From Lumbricus rubellus (taxonomy: Eukaryota; Annelida; Clitellata; Crassiclitellata; Lumbricidae): a DNA stretch of 64,000 bases. Positions 1-29,938 of the stretch are shown here, piece by piece. Positions within the stretch are counted from its first letter, which is position 1. Each line of letters begins with the position of its first letter. The position numbers and the translations under genes are program-made. A model generated the notes under the pieces. That model ran no database searches. It was given only the letters and a program-made list of their open reading frames with translations, and had not been told where the DNA came from. The DNA lies in assembly GCA_945859605.1 (NCBI GenBank), contig OX243815.1:45278193-45342192 (forward strand). The letters run 5' to 3'.

Positions 1-289
1 GAGGAGGTGGAGAAAAGGAGGAAGAATATTTTCATTCGTTAAGCTGCACCTGCAAAGTGGAAATTACCTTCTCAGTTTGTTGTGATGATCCGTGTTCGGT
101 TCCTTGGCCAGACGGGTGTTAGTAGCTATCTCGAGTTTTTCTGGAGTGTCCGACAATGGATGTAGAAGGCGGATTATTAGGCCTAAATAGTAGCGAGTAA
201 TTAATTATTAGTTGGCGTTTCAAACTAGCATCGAATCGCTCGCTGATGATTTTCGAGGGAGACAACAACGACGATTGGATTAACAAAGG

Positions 290-660
290 ATTGCATGGAT
301 TAACAAAGGATTGGATTAACAAAGGATTGGATCAACAAAAATTGGATTAACAAAGGATTGGATTAACAAAGGATTGGATTAACACAGGATCGGATTAACA
401 CAGGATTGGATTAACAAAAGATTGGATTAAAAAAAATTGGATTAACAAAGGATTGGATTAACAAAGGATATCAACAAAGGATTGGATTAAAAAAGGATTG
501 GATTAACAAAGGTTTGGATCAACAAAGAATTGGATTAACAAAAGATTGGATCAACAAAGAGGGTTGGATTAATGGAGGATTGAATCAACAGCGGATTGTA
601 TTAGCAAAAGATTGGATTAACAAAGGATTTGAATAACAAAGGATTACAAAATAGCAACAG
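290..660. repeat. 16-bp minisatellite
   Basis: The unit ATTGGATTAACAAAGG is repeated more than 20 times with point changes and small length variants. It decays gradually on both sides. Confidence 0.85.
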
Positions 661-950
661 ATGAGATCAACAAGGTTAAGGCTTAGAGGATTAGATTAGA
701 TTAACTAGAACTGGATTTGCAAGGATTCGATAACAAAGTTTGAATGAACATTAAGAGAAGGATTAAGCCATCGAAACAAGGCAGGAAAGAACTGAGGAAT
801 ACTTCTCTTCCACGGTACTCGAGTAGAAAGTAAGATGGAGGATGGATGCCTTTGCCAGCGATGGATGGATGGAGAGTAGTTTTTGTTCTCCTCTGCTCAG
901 TTAATTCACCGTTCCAAGACCGGTAACTGAGGCAAGGTGACGAAATCAAC

Positions 951-1392
951 AAGAAGACAGACAGGCAAACAGACAGAAAGACAGACAGAGACGGAGACGG
1001 ACATAAATAGGTCGACAGATTAGAGACATTAGAAGCCAGACAAAAAGCTGACAGCCAAACGGAGAGAGTACAGGTAGACAGACAGGCAAACAGGCAGACA
1101 AATAGACAGACAGACAGACAGACAAGTGAGACAAGCAGGCAGGTAGACAGACAGACAGACGGACGGACGGACGTACAGACGTACAGACAGAGATAACTAG
1201 GTCGACAGATTAGAGACGTTAGCAGGCAGACAAATGCGGACAGGCAAACGGGGAAGAGCAGAAGTAGAAACAGACAGACAGAAAGGCAAGCAAACAGACG
1301 GACAGAGTCAGACAGACAGAGGGAAAGACAGACGGACAGAGACAGACAGGCAGACGGAAAGACAGACAGAGACAGACAGAGACAGACAGACA
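951..1392. repeat. GACA-type tetranucleotide microsatellite
   Basis: Imperfect runs of GACA with CAGG and CAAA variants. A partial second-order repeat is visible because the phrase AGGTCGACAGATTAGAGAC recurs near 1008 and 1199. Confidence 0.85.
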
Positions 1393-1949
1393 CCGTGTTA
1401 GCTAGAGTGGTATAAAGACAAACAAGACATCGTCGTTTCCTGTTCTTCGACTAACGCCTCGAAATGTTTCTGCCGTCAGCGTTTTAAGTGAAAACAGCGT
1501 TACATCCACAACAGACCGAACATACATTCCCTTTTGGTCGCCTGCACACCCCCGCTACACTCCATCTCCATCACCGTCTCTCTCTCCCTCCATCTATTCC
1601 TCCACACCATCATCTGCAAGTGGAGAGTGTGAACGTCCTCCTCCAAGGCAGCAGCAGCACTTAAGGCTGCTGACTCTGCCTACGCAATTCAAAGCACCTC
1701 CTGAACTTTTAACTTCCGTCGACAACACTCGCGATTCTCGCTCACGTTATCGATCTGGTATCGATCAGGGAAGATCAATAGCAGCAATCATCGATCTGGA
1801 CACGGGAATTTGAGAATAATCGATCTCGTAGTGGAGAAATAAACAGTGTAGTTTACGTTTCTTCGTAATGATCTGAGAAACGCTTTAGACGAGTTTGCGA
1901 TTTTTAAAGTAATTTCCTGATGCACGGGAGTTTGAGTTTCTGATGGTCT

Positions 1950-2252
1950 GTTTGCATATTCAAAGGATTATGAGTTTATGAGGATTCAAAGGAGTTTGAG
2001 TTCTGAAGATTCAAAGGATTATGAGTTTCTGAAGATTCAAAGGAGTTTGAGTTTCTGAAGATTCAAAGGAGTTTGAGTTTCTGAATATTCAAGGAAGACT
2101 GCGTTACTGAAGATATGTCTATTGAAAGGAGTTTGAGTTTCTGAGGATTCAAAGGAGTCTGAGTTTCTAAAGATCTATCTATTCAAAGGAGTTTGAGTTT
2201 CTTAATATACAAAGGAGTTTGAGTTTCTGAAGATTCAAAGAAGTTTGAGTTT
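1950..2252. repeat. 26-bp minisatellite
   Basis: The unit is approximately GATTCAAAGGAGTTTGAG plus TTTCTGAA, repeated about nine times with indels. It ends about 570 bp before the junctophilin start codon. Confidence 0.8.
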
Positions 2253-2810
2253 CTGGATTGCTCGAAGACCAATCGAGCTGCTGCTGTCTACACCTGAGTC
2301 ATCCTCCTCCTCCTCTTCCACGGTCTTCCGTATGAGCTTCTTCAGAGATCGTCTTGGCAGAAGCCTGTCGTCATATGAACCACCAACTTCCTTTCGTCTC
2401 GGAGGTTCTCTGACCAGTTCGAGAGAGACCCGAAGTCGAAGAGCTGCGTCGTCAAGGTCAAGGTCCGTCTGAAGGTCACGAGGTCCAACGTATAGGAGGA
2501 GACAAACGGATCAAAGGTCAAGGTCAGGTACTCAAGGGTCAGCACCTTCGAGCCGAAGAACAAGGAAGCAGGAAGTGGATGAGAGGTGCGTTGACTGGGT
2601 CAGCGTCAGACTCCGAAGCAGCAAGTTTCTTCCAGTCGAAGAACACGATCGAAGTCAAGGACAGATTCAAGGACAAGTTCCAGGACTAGATTGATTACAA
2701 GGTGAAGGAAAAGTTTGACGACAACTTTAGGGTCAAATTCGAGTTGTGGAGGTCAATGACGAGGTCTATAATAGACCGGAAGTAGCCAACAGGAGGAGTA
2801 GAAGGAGTAG

Positions 2811-21302
<18,492 letters not shown>

Positions 21303-23849
21303 TCAGCGCCCATTCGCATTCAGTGCCAAGTCACCTGGGAAAAGCATCGCGTCTACGCGAGCAACTTCCCTGGGAAGAGTGTAGACGTCATGGTGATGTC
21401 ATCGGAGGAAAGGTTTATGCATGTTCTGGAGAATCGTCAGAAGAGCGCCGTTGCTGTCACTGGCGTTCTAGTATTAATATTCAAAAACACGAATATTGAC
21501 ATATATTAATATGCATGATGTCATCGGCAGCTCTTCCACGCAAACCGCATCAGACTGCGTGTTCCGCCAAAGACGCGCCTCGATTTCTATCAACAGATTT
21601 TGAAACCGGTTTCTGTTTCGTTTAGCGTTTCGTTGGTCGTTGTTGTTCAAGACTTTCAGCACCTAATGTATATTATCTTCGTTTATTAACAATCGGGATG
21701 ACAAGCAGAAAACCGTTACAAGTTACAATGCACACAAAATAAAAGAAGATCGTCAATATTACAGGAAGTCTGGAGGAACATAATTAGGCTAAGGTGACGT
21801 TTATTATAATTAAATCAAATAATAGGTTACAAGAAAGACCTGTTAATTTGTCGGCCGTTTCAGAGAAATGAACCCAAAGTCTCGTTGGAATACGTACGAC
21901 ATGTCTAATGATTTATAGGCCTAATTAGGCCAAAGACCTTGATTAGGCTTCATGCGTGACTTTTACAAACAGTTGATCAGATGTTTAGGCCTACGTCATT
22001 TTTCATGTAGGCCTAATAATGATTTATAGTCGATCATTCATTTTTCATCTGCAAGGAACTTAATTGCAATAATGTTGAAAGTGCGACTTGAGAAGAGTTA
22101 TAGTTGTAGGCGTATACATACTGGAGAGCAGAATGTGAATAAAATTAATATTCGCATGCTATGATGTCCGGATACCGGGGAATTCGATATCCCCACTACG
22201 CAGACGAAACACCAATGGATTTCCAGAGGTTCAATTTTGTAAAGAGATATATTTGTACGGGAACAGGAGCTATTATTCTAGGCTGCGTTTGTTTATATTA
22301 AAGCACACGCTTAGCGCTTTAAAAAGGTGTGTGGGAGTCGATTATGCCTTGATTGCTAACTGAAGAGTTTGGCTATTAGGCCTAATTAAAGTCTAAAGTT
22401 TTTTGAATAGGCCTATTAAGAAGGACTTTTGTTCCCAATTAGACCTGTAATTAAGTAACATAGGCTAGGCCTATAACAATTATTGCTTAACGTTCGTGGA
22501 TTTGCGTGTCAGTAATACTGAGTAATTGATAACTAATTAATTAGAATTAAACTTGAACAATCGTGCAATAATCTTAAGACACCTCTTTTTGGTATTTCAA
22601 TTGCACTATAAATTAGCCGATGCTCGTATGCGGCTCTACTGCTCCAGTCATCGACCAAGGTAAATGTTTCGCGAATGGGAAATAATTATTGCAACACTAT
22701 GGTTGTTTTCGTTAACTAAAACTGAAACTAAAGAAAACGCTACGAGATCAAAACTAAAACTCGTGGAATATTTAGAAAAAATCTAAGTGGTAGATCTACT
22801 TCTAGCGGAGACCCTAATTATTTAAAGTATCGTTTGTAGGGAGTGTATCGCTGTTGGCATTAGATATTGTATGTGCACGTGCATCAGAAGCTTTCCATGA
22901 AAGAATACACAGTTTGTAGTGACTGGACTGTAGGGAAGTTGAACAGAACCATGCAATCACGTGAAAGTAGAATCTTCACGAAAATCAACAAAGATACTTT
23001 AGTCAATATCAGGATATATTATATCTCTGTAAGAATAATGGCTGCTATTGCCTCTTTGCAGTAATTTTATGTTGGCCTACATTACTGATTTATCAGTTAA
23101 TGAATGACTAAAACTAAACAAACAAAAAAACATATCAGTTTCTATGAACTAAAACTTAGTGAAATACCTTAAGACTAATAATAACTATAGTGCCTAGTGT
23201 TTGAAACTAATAATAATTAAAACTAAAACTCGAGGTGAAACTGAATCAACTCTAAGATCAACTCAAAAGATGCAGTGGTTAATATCAACTTCTCCGCCTA
23301 TAATACTAACGATCTACTCTATTTCAGGCCTGTGTTCATTCATTCAGAGCATTTATATAGCGCCCCTTCAAAAAACTACTCAGAGGCGCTCCTAGCCCAA
23401 CCACGACCACAGAAAAAAGACAAGTCTTGTAAAACTCAGCTGGATGGACCACAAGTAGAGAGCGAAGCGTAACCGGGAGGTCGTTCCAGACGGTAGAACC
23501 CACAACCGAGAAAGCACGGCGGTGCTTTATAACCAACGAGTGAAATAAATATAAATAAAATATGAGCTTGAGTCTTGATATAATTACTATTACTCTAGCA
23601 CTGCAACTATAGCCTAAATAAGCAATATGACTTGTCACCCACCCCATCTTAACCAAAAACGAATTCCTGTTTTTCTCCCAAATTGCATCTTGACATGGCA
23701 AAAATCATAAAAAAACGTCAGTTGCAATAAAAATTTATTAATACTGTCTGGGATCAGGTCATATGCACACACACATGCACACCGACTAATACAGACAGCA
23801 TATTCAGTGACAGATATTTATTAATGACATTGAATGATGATATAGGTGC
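21303..23849. other. Junctophilin 3' flank and intergenic region
   Basis: A possible polyadenylation signal AATAAA is at 21738-21743. Other open frames are short and show no family signature. 22300-22500 is a dispersed repeat related to 13990-14290. A LINE 3' fragment is at 23341-23560. Confidence 0.6.
23341..23560 (-). mobile_element. CR1/L2-like LINE 3' fragment
   Basis: On the minus strand the frame reads RRAFSVVGSTVWNDLPVTLR and then AEFYKTCLF, the C-terminal end typical of CR1/L2-type reverse transcriptases (FS..GP..WN.LP..LR). The tail that follows is GGAGCGCCTCTGAGTAG, then GAAGGGGCGCTATATAA. Confidence 0.8.
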
Positions 23850-25079
23850 AGTGTTACACAAAATAAGACACACTTGTACGTGTATCGGTAGCACATTTTG
23901 GTCTACCATCTAGCAGTTGCAGTTTCGAGCCAGCTGAGCATACTCCACACAAAACAATCGTTTGCACTGTTCACAAATTAACTGTGTTCCAAAGCTGTAG
24001 AGCTGGCTAACGAAAAGTCCCACAATATTTAAACGCCATTATCTAACAAACCAGCATTAAAGGATGGCACTGAGCAACTGTGAGCGAAGGACTTGCTCAC
24101 GGCCTCTAAAAAATAATCGTCTTTGGGTAGGAGGCTTGAACCTGTAAGCTTACTCACCGAGCTGCAAAAGTGAGCACTGTGCTCCACATTTATCCCCTGT
24201 AAGCTGCACAGCAACAAAGAAGTACAAACCTAATCTCCACAATGGGTACAGAGTTTGTACATGAACCAAAATGCCACTGTAAGTAGGTGTGAATGTTGTT
24301 GGCCAGAAAACTGAACAGGGGGTGAGGGAAATGCTCAGTGACCCGGCAGCTTTAAGGACCCGCGCTGGGTAGTTATATGATATTTAAGATTAAGCATGCA
24401 TAATCTAATTGTTCTCATAATGCCCCAAGATAGTTTAAGGGCCTTGCTACTCTGCCTAGAAGCCTGGAATTTCTTTCATGAGCCCTGTTGCTGGCTATCT
24501 AATATGTATACATGTATGCACAGCCTCTTTTAAAACTTTAATCACGAGAGTGTACCGAAAGTGACTGGGAAACCAAAGCTTCTTTTAACTAAAGTGTTAA
24601 CATCATTCATCACAAAGGTTACAGAACCACATCAACGTTAAATCTATCGATGCCGTCATCATTGCCTTGAATATCATTTTCGCCATCGTCATCATCATCA
24701 TCACCATCAATATCATCATCGCTCGAACACAGAAAGGGTAACATTTAACAATGAAATAAATAGCAACGTAATGAGCATCCAATCACAACAATCGAAGGAA
24801 TAGACAGGAGAGGGAGGGAAGCAACAATTGGGAAGAGAAGATATAGCGGATATATACGATCGAAATGATCAAGGAAGACTTTGACCGAATCAAACAATTA
24901 TTTACAAAGCAGATGTAGAAACGTCTTTTTTAGTACATCTTTGCCGTTTACATCTTGTACACTTAAAGAACTCCGACAAAAATATTGATGTTTTATATAA
25001 GCAACTCCATAAATAAATTCATTCTCTTCATCCAAGCAATCCGCACACCAAATAACTGTTCTTCTATTTACCCATCCAT

Positions 25080-25390
25080 CCTCAATCCATCCATCTCTTC
25101 TCGATCTAGCAATTCGAACCAATGATTTATGAATCCATCCATGCATCCATTAACTCATCCATCAATCCATCCATCCAAGAATCAGTCCATCTATTCATCC
25201 TGCCCTCTATCCATTCAAATAACCCCTCCATCCACCCTCTGTCAATTCCCAGTCCTACCCATCCTTTGTTCTACCCAATAACAATCCATCCACCCATCCT
25301 CTATCAATATCACCCTCAATCATTCCACAAAATCCACCCCTTCATCAATCCACCATCTGATCCATTAATCAATCCAAATGACCAACTCCA
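25080..25390. repeat. ATCC-type microsatellite
   Basis: Imperfect ATCC/CATC repeats. The corresponding array in copy B is at 47210-47640. Confidence 0.9.
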
Positions 25391-26502
25391 TCGAACGATA
25401 TAGCTTGGCAAGTATCAGATTTGCCAACAAAACACCGAGAGATAAATCACAGCACAAAACAAATAGCAAAAAAATCATCATAACATTCATAATTTCTTCG
25501 TAACTTCGAAAATGAACGAGACAAGACGTCCATACAGAATCAGGACATATCTTTAACATGACTGACTCAAAAAGAAAAACAAGAAACTCAAATTTCATTG
25601 CCTGCCAATACATGACGAAGAGAACAATTTGACCCAGCAACATAAATTTTTTCCCCGAATTTCAAGATCACAGGATTTACAAATTATCTCTGCATGCAGA
25701 CGGAACTCAATTACATGCTTCTAGTTTACACACCATTCAGTCAACACAAGTTGTCATGTCCATTGCGTGTGTACGCATGGAGGATACGGGGCCAACCCAC
25801 TTGCATATGCTTGAGCATTGGGGGAGGGGGGTCCAATGACAATGTACACAGTACATATGTCAGGTAACATGGAGGGGGAAACCTCAATAATTATTTATCG
25901 TTTATTGGAAAGACAAAGTTTTCCAGATTTCGTGTTCTTGTTACTTGGATGGCCCACAAAGCTATTAACTTAGAATGCCACATGTTTAACATATCATACA
26001 GGGCCTGCAGTGCAGCATTAAATAACTTTCAGCATTATTTCTTTTAGCATGTGGCCTAGCCGACACGCCGCCGTATCACACAGCATGTCCCCCAACATCT
26101 TCACATAAACTGTACATCGAAAAGACTCAACAAAAAAGACATGCCTCTGTACAAGATATTTGCTAGACTTTTACAATTGGGATAACAGCAGATTGTCACT
26201 CAGGTCCATAGCCACGCCTGCCAGTCGGGGCGTCCCCCGTTTCGAAGAACAGTGATTGCGATTGCGCTGACGGCGCCTATCAGCGTACAGACCGTCACCT
26301 TGACTAGAAGGCTGACGTCTCTCTTGGCAGCGGCAGGAACGCCACGTTTCAGAGCCATTGCCTTCCGTGCTTCTCGCAATGCCTCCATCTCCTCGCGACG
26401 TTGTCGTACAGACTCCAGGTGCCTGGAAAATCAACCAATCACATAATTTACTCATTCAGTCCTTAAACACATACACACACACTTTCGCAATTCGTTCACT
26501 TA

Positions 26503-26735
26503 AGTGGGGTGCGGTGGTGGTGTAGTGGTGGCATCGGTGCCTTGGAGTCGGAGGGTTCCAGGTTCGAATCCACTTCAAGCCGCCGTGTAGGGATCTTGAC
26601 CAAGTCCTTCACTCACAATTGCTTGGGTGCTTCGGCGTGAAACTCCGATGCAGTGTTCGTGATATAGTCGGGAGCGCCTCTGAGTAGGTAGCTTGAAGGT
26701 GCGCTATAGAAATGGAGAAGTAAATAAATAAATAA
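26503..26735 (+). mobile_element. tRNA-derived SINE (duplication copy A)
   Basis: A box TGGTGTAGTGG (26518-26528) and B box GGTTCGAATCC (26561-26571) are at tRNA spacing. The body ends in GGGAGCGCCTCTGAGTAG, AGCTTGAAGGTGCGC, TATAGAAAT and AAAT repeats. The same SINE lies at the same place in copy B, so it was there before the duplication. Confidence 0.9.
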
Positions 26736-26976
26736 CTCGCTGGTTTCCTCTCTCGTCACTCACTTGCTCGCTTACATGCACATTCAATTCATCAATAAGA
26801 TCAATCAAATCAGTTGTTGATCTGTTCATTCATCCGTCCATCTACCCAGCATCCCAGACATCCACCCACGCCCCCATCCACCCACTCACCCATCCACCCA
26901 CCCACCCACACGTACCGTTCGTACTGCTGCCTTGCTTCGTTTCCAGTTCATTCGGTGGGTATTGTATGAAGAGGTC

Positions 26977-27367
26977 CTACATTTGTTTCGCTAGACACCC
27001 TATTCTCATGCATAAAGTTCCTTAATAAACGATCCAACTTTAACACGGTTTTCCCATTCTAAAAATAGAAATCAAGTTCCTACTGACTTTACGCCGCTTC
27101 GTTCGTAATTCTAAATTTACTTGCCCACACGCAATGTCACTAGATCACAATATCACTTACATGCATGTATTACGATAACTCTTTGCACACCGAGTTATAA
27201 TGCTTCATGAAGCGAATTATTCTTTTAAAAAAATGAAGTTTCGAAGCTCATTTGTACTTCTGGCTAGATGCCTAACATGAATATTCATTAGGCAAATTCA
27301 AGCTCATTGTCTGATTGGTTGCGGGACTCCCTTGGATCAATTTCCATGTGTATTTTCATTAAATGCC
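26977..27367. other. 391-bp insertion in exon 8'
   Basis: Absent from 49217-49218 of copy B, where GAGGTC joins ACCCGCTCG directly. I see no terminal inverted repeat, tail or target duplication. Confidence 0.8.
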
Positions 27368-27989
27368 ACCCGCTCGAACGATGAGTAACTCAAACGGCAA
27401 ATCATCCGGTATATGCGACAGCAGTTTATGTAGCCTACATAAGGCATCTCGCATTGGCAGGACAACACGTCCTTCTCCCGATACAACACGATCTAAAGAG
27501 AGACAACGACAGACTTAAATGACTTAAAGACAACTCAAATTTGTTAAGTCTTCAGTGTTAGCAATTGTAATTATAAATTTCAAATTTCGATGGAGCTAGT
27601 CTAAATATAGGCCTAAGCATAGGGCACCAACTTATTCATGAGCGCTGTGTCGTATCAGAGTCAAGCGATTGAAGTTCAGTGGTGGAGGCTTGAGTCTTGC
27701 TGGCAGGGAAACAAGAGAGGGTCATGGGATGGAGCACTAGACCTCGTCCATTTAATCTGACCAATATAGAGCAATGATAGCTTCATACCACATAAAAAGT
27801 AGGCTATGCTATTCAAAAATGGTTAGGAAGGCCTGAAAGTAAGTTAAAAGTATGTTTATTAGATTTGAACTCATATATCAACATTACATAGGCCTATATG
27901 ATATAAGCAATCAATAAGCGCAACGAGAGTCATACAGCAGGGTTTGGCCCCGATTTCCAGTATGAACCTGGTTACGTTTCGTTAGGTCA

Positions 27990-28170
27990 GTGGTCAAAAG
28001 ATAGCAAGTGTTGATCCAATGTCCGCGTCATATCATCAACTGCAGCGTTTGCTGTTGTCAGGACGAAGACGATGATTTTTCTACTGATTTTGCATCTTCG
28101 TCACATGTGTCGTTTATAGATCGATCTTAGACGAACTCAGCGCAAGTGAGGAGAGGGGAGTCCAGTGGCG
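27990..28170 (+). repeat. Inverted repeat, left arm
   Basis: Landmarks ATCATCAACTGCAGCG, GACGAAGACGATGA and GACGAACTCAGCGCAAGTGA. The right arm, reverse complement, is at 28925-29070. Part recurs directly at 30821-30878. Confidence 0.85.
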
Positions 28171-28372
28171 TAGCAATAGGTAGTGCAGGTTGTGCAGTGC
28201 ACAAGGGCCCCCGGCTGTAGAACATGTAGCCTATCGACCAGCTGCATTGTCTTCCATGGCAAGTTTAGTAGGCCTACACTTAAAGTAGTAGGCCTATAGT
28301 AAAAGCAACGCGTCTCAAAAACTCTCAATGGTACGAAATTAACGAAAGATTTCACCTACCTGAGAGTCATTC

Positions 28373-28702
28373 TCACTCGCTCCTCGCAAGGAAATCTCTG
28401 GAGTCTGGTCTCACATGTTTGAAGTTGCATGGGATTTCGGACGACAAACCTTTGCATAAGTCACCAACTCTTTGGTGCCTGCTTTCCACAGACTTATTGC
28501 CGAAATAGTCTTCTAGAACCGTGAACATCACAGAGCAACAGTTGCTGTATACACCGCCTTGCTGGATGAATATGGCAAGACCAGCGATGAATAGCAGTGC
28601 GAACCACAACGCCAGCCAACGAAAAACCATGCTTCTACCCAAGACACAGACCTTCACTGCACGAAAACCAGAAGCGATAGACTTTCCAATGGAGTCATTC
28701 AT
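28373..28702 (-). CDS. Hypothetical small single-pass protein (109 residues)
   Basis: Not recognised. It is an open frame with a basic N-terminus (MNDSIGKSIASGFRAVKVC), a hydrophobic segment FRWLALWFALLFIAGLAIF at about residues 28-46, and a cysteine-containing outer part with NCCS, DLC and IPC. This suits a type II membrane or secreted protein, but no family signature was seen. It lies midway between inverted repeats 28028-28170 and 28925-29070. It is single-exon and uninterrupted, but too short to exclude chance. A second in-frame Met at about residue 25 would put the hydrophobic segment close to the N-terminus, like a signal peptide. Confidence 0.3.
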   Translation of the reverse strand: MNDSIGKSIASGFRAVKVCVLGRSMVFRWLALWFALLFIAGLAIFIQQGGVYSNCCSVMFTVLEDYFGNKSVESRHQRVGDLCKGLSSEIPCNFKHVRPDSRDFLARSE

Positions 28703-28924
28703 TTTTCGATTCGTATCGTATTTAATCGTAATTTGAAGACTAGTTTATAAGATGTTATATTTAGCAGCTAAGCTCAGGGCACTAGCTTATTGACGAGCGT
28801 ATCGTCTGTTCATCGGTTCAGATATCATAGCAAGTGCTGAATCTATGTCCGCGTCATAATATGACATTAATAATATAATAATAATATAATAATCAATAAT
28901 ATTATCTTTCTAACTGTGAAGTCT

Positions 28925-29070
28925 TTGAAATAGACTCCCGCCCCATCACTTGCGCTGAGTTCGTCTTAGATCGTGCTATAACCGACATCTGTGACGTAGA
29001 TGTAAAAAAGTAGAAAATGTCATCGTCTTCGTTCTGACAACAGCAAGCGCTGAAGTTGATGATAATAATC
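28925..29070 (-). repeat. Inverted repeat, right arm
   Basis: Reverse complement of 28028-28170, roughly 80-85% identical by eye. The frame across it is open here (EDDDIFYFFTSTSQMS then ARSKTNSAQV) but has a stop in the left arm. Confidence 0.8.
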
Positions 29071-29583
29071 TGACCGTGGTAGTGTAGGCCCTACTTTGTC
29101 CTGTATATAAACGGAAGCACAAAACTGTTGAGCTCCACAAGTCCAAGTTTGGAATAGTACCAAAGACAGGAGATCAGTTCTGATTTGGAAGACTGCAGGT
29201 AAAACACGAATTTGTTTGCTCCGAGTAATAATTAATCGATTCAATTCAATGAATTCAATTAGGCTATTTCCACCGTTTTGATATAGTCTCCGAATATCGG
29301 TGGAACGCAGATGGTGAAATTGGACACACTGTTGCCATTAGGCCTATAGAAAAATGTGTTGCTTCGATTTGAAGACGATCTTTCAAAGTTCCGTCTTCGT
29401 TCTCTGATAGGCTATCTGTGACGGGCGGGTACAGTTGAACAAAATGATAAATGGAATGGGAAAATTGCCAGGGAGCAGTATTTTGAGAAACTTTTTGAAA
29501 ACCCATAACAATCTGGAGCACCCTAGGCTACTGTTCACTTGGCAGCATCTTGCAACTGAACGTCGGTAGATAGGTCTATGGTC

Positions 29584-29930
29584 CAGTGGTGTAGCCTAGT
29601 CCTAAAAATGAAGTGGGGGAACGCCTGGAAATTGAAGTAGCAACTGTAGCAAAAAGTGTAATCTAGCAAGAATTTTGCATAGTGTGAGCGCTGCAATTTT
29701 TGAAACTGTTGAATGTAAAAAAATAAAAATAAAATTAATAAAATGTAATTATGTAAATTTATATAGGCCTATAGGAATCTGTTATTTGTAACATATTGCA
29801 TTCAAGTATTCAAACAAATTCATTTATTTCAGCAGAAATGCTGCAAAATAGTGAGGGGTCGCGTTCCCTCCCTGGAAAAAGTGCGGGAACGGCGTTCCCC
29901 CGCGTTCCCGCCCCACTACACCACGTACTG
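29584..29930. mobile_element. Small non-autonomous hAT-like element
   Basis: Starts CAGTGGTGTAGCC and ends CACTACACCACGTACTG, flanked by a perfect 8-bp duplication CTATGGTC (29576-29583 and 29931-29938). It has G/C-rich subterminal repeats (GGGGGAACGCC and inverse) and no coding region. Confidence 0.9.
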
Positions 29931-29938
29931 CTATGGTC

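Larger units (their letters stand above)
26200..27492 (-). pseudogene. TBC1D20: TBC1D20 partial duplicate: exons 8' and 9'
   Basis: Exon 9' (26200-26422) keeps its acceptor, its stop and a 73-residue reading identical to the functional gene at 48444, with eight codon differences, all synonymous. Exon 8' (26926-27492) is broken in three ways. A 391-bp insertion sits at 26977-27367. Five extra bases occur near 27431, where the good copy reads TTATGTACATAAGG. One base is missing near 26938 (GAAACGAAG against GAAAGCGAAG). Exons 1-7 are not found upstream; the homology stops near 27975. It therefore cannot encode the GAP, whose catalytic residues are in exons 3 and 4. Confidence 0.9.
23850..27975 (-). 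repeat. Segmental duplication, copy A (TBC1D20 3' end)
   Basis: Collinear with 45830-49855 with point differences and indels. It contains the last two exons of TBC1D20, their intron with a SINE, and about 2.3 kb of 3' flank including ATCC-repeat sequence. Differences include a 391-bp insertion in this copy (26977-27367) and an extra 271-bp element in the other copy (46611-46881). Confidence 0.9.

Noticed and set aside
701..1393. 230-residue Cys/Leu/Ser-rich minus-strand frame
   Set aside because: Translation of a GACA microsatellite with no family signature.
26518..26571. Possible functional tRNA gene (A and B boxes)
   Set aside because: The boxes head a SINE with a LINE-type tail and the cloverleaf is not maintained; the same unit recurs in several places.
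29020..29244. 74-residue minus-strand frame as an upstream exon of the small ORF at 28373
   Set aside because: No convincing splice sites linking them; it overlaps the inverted-repeat arm.
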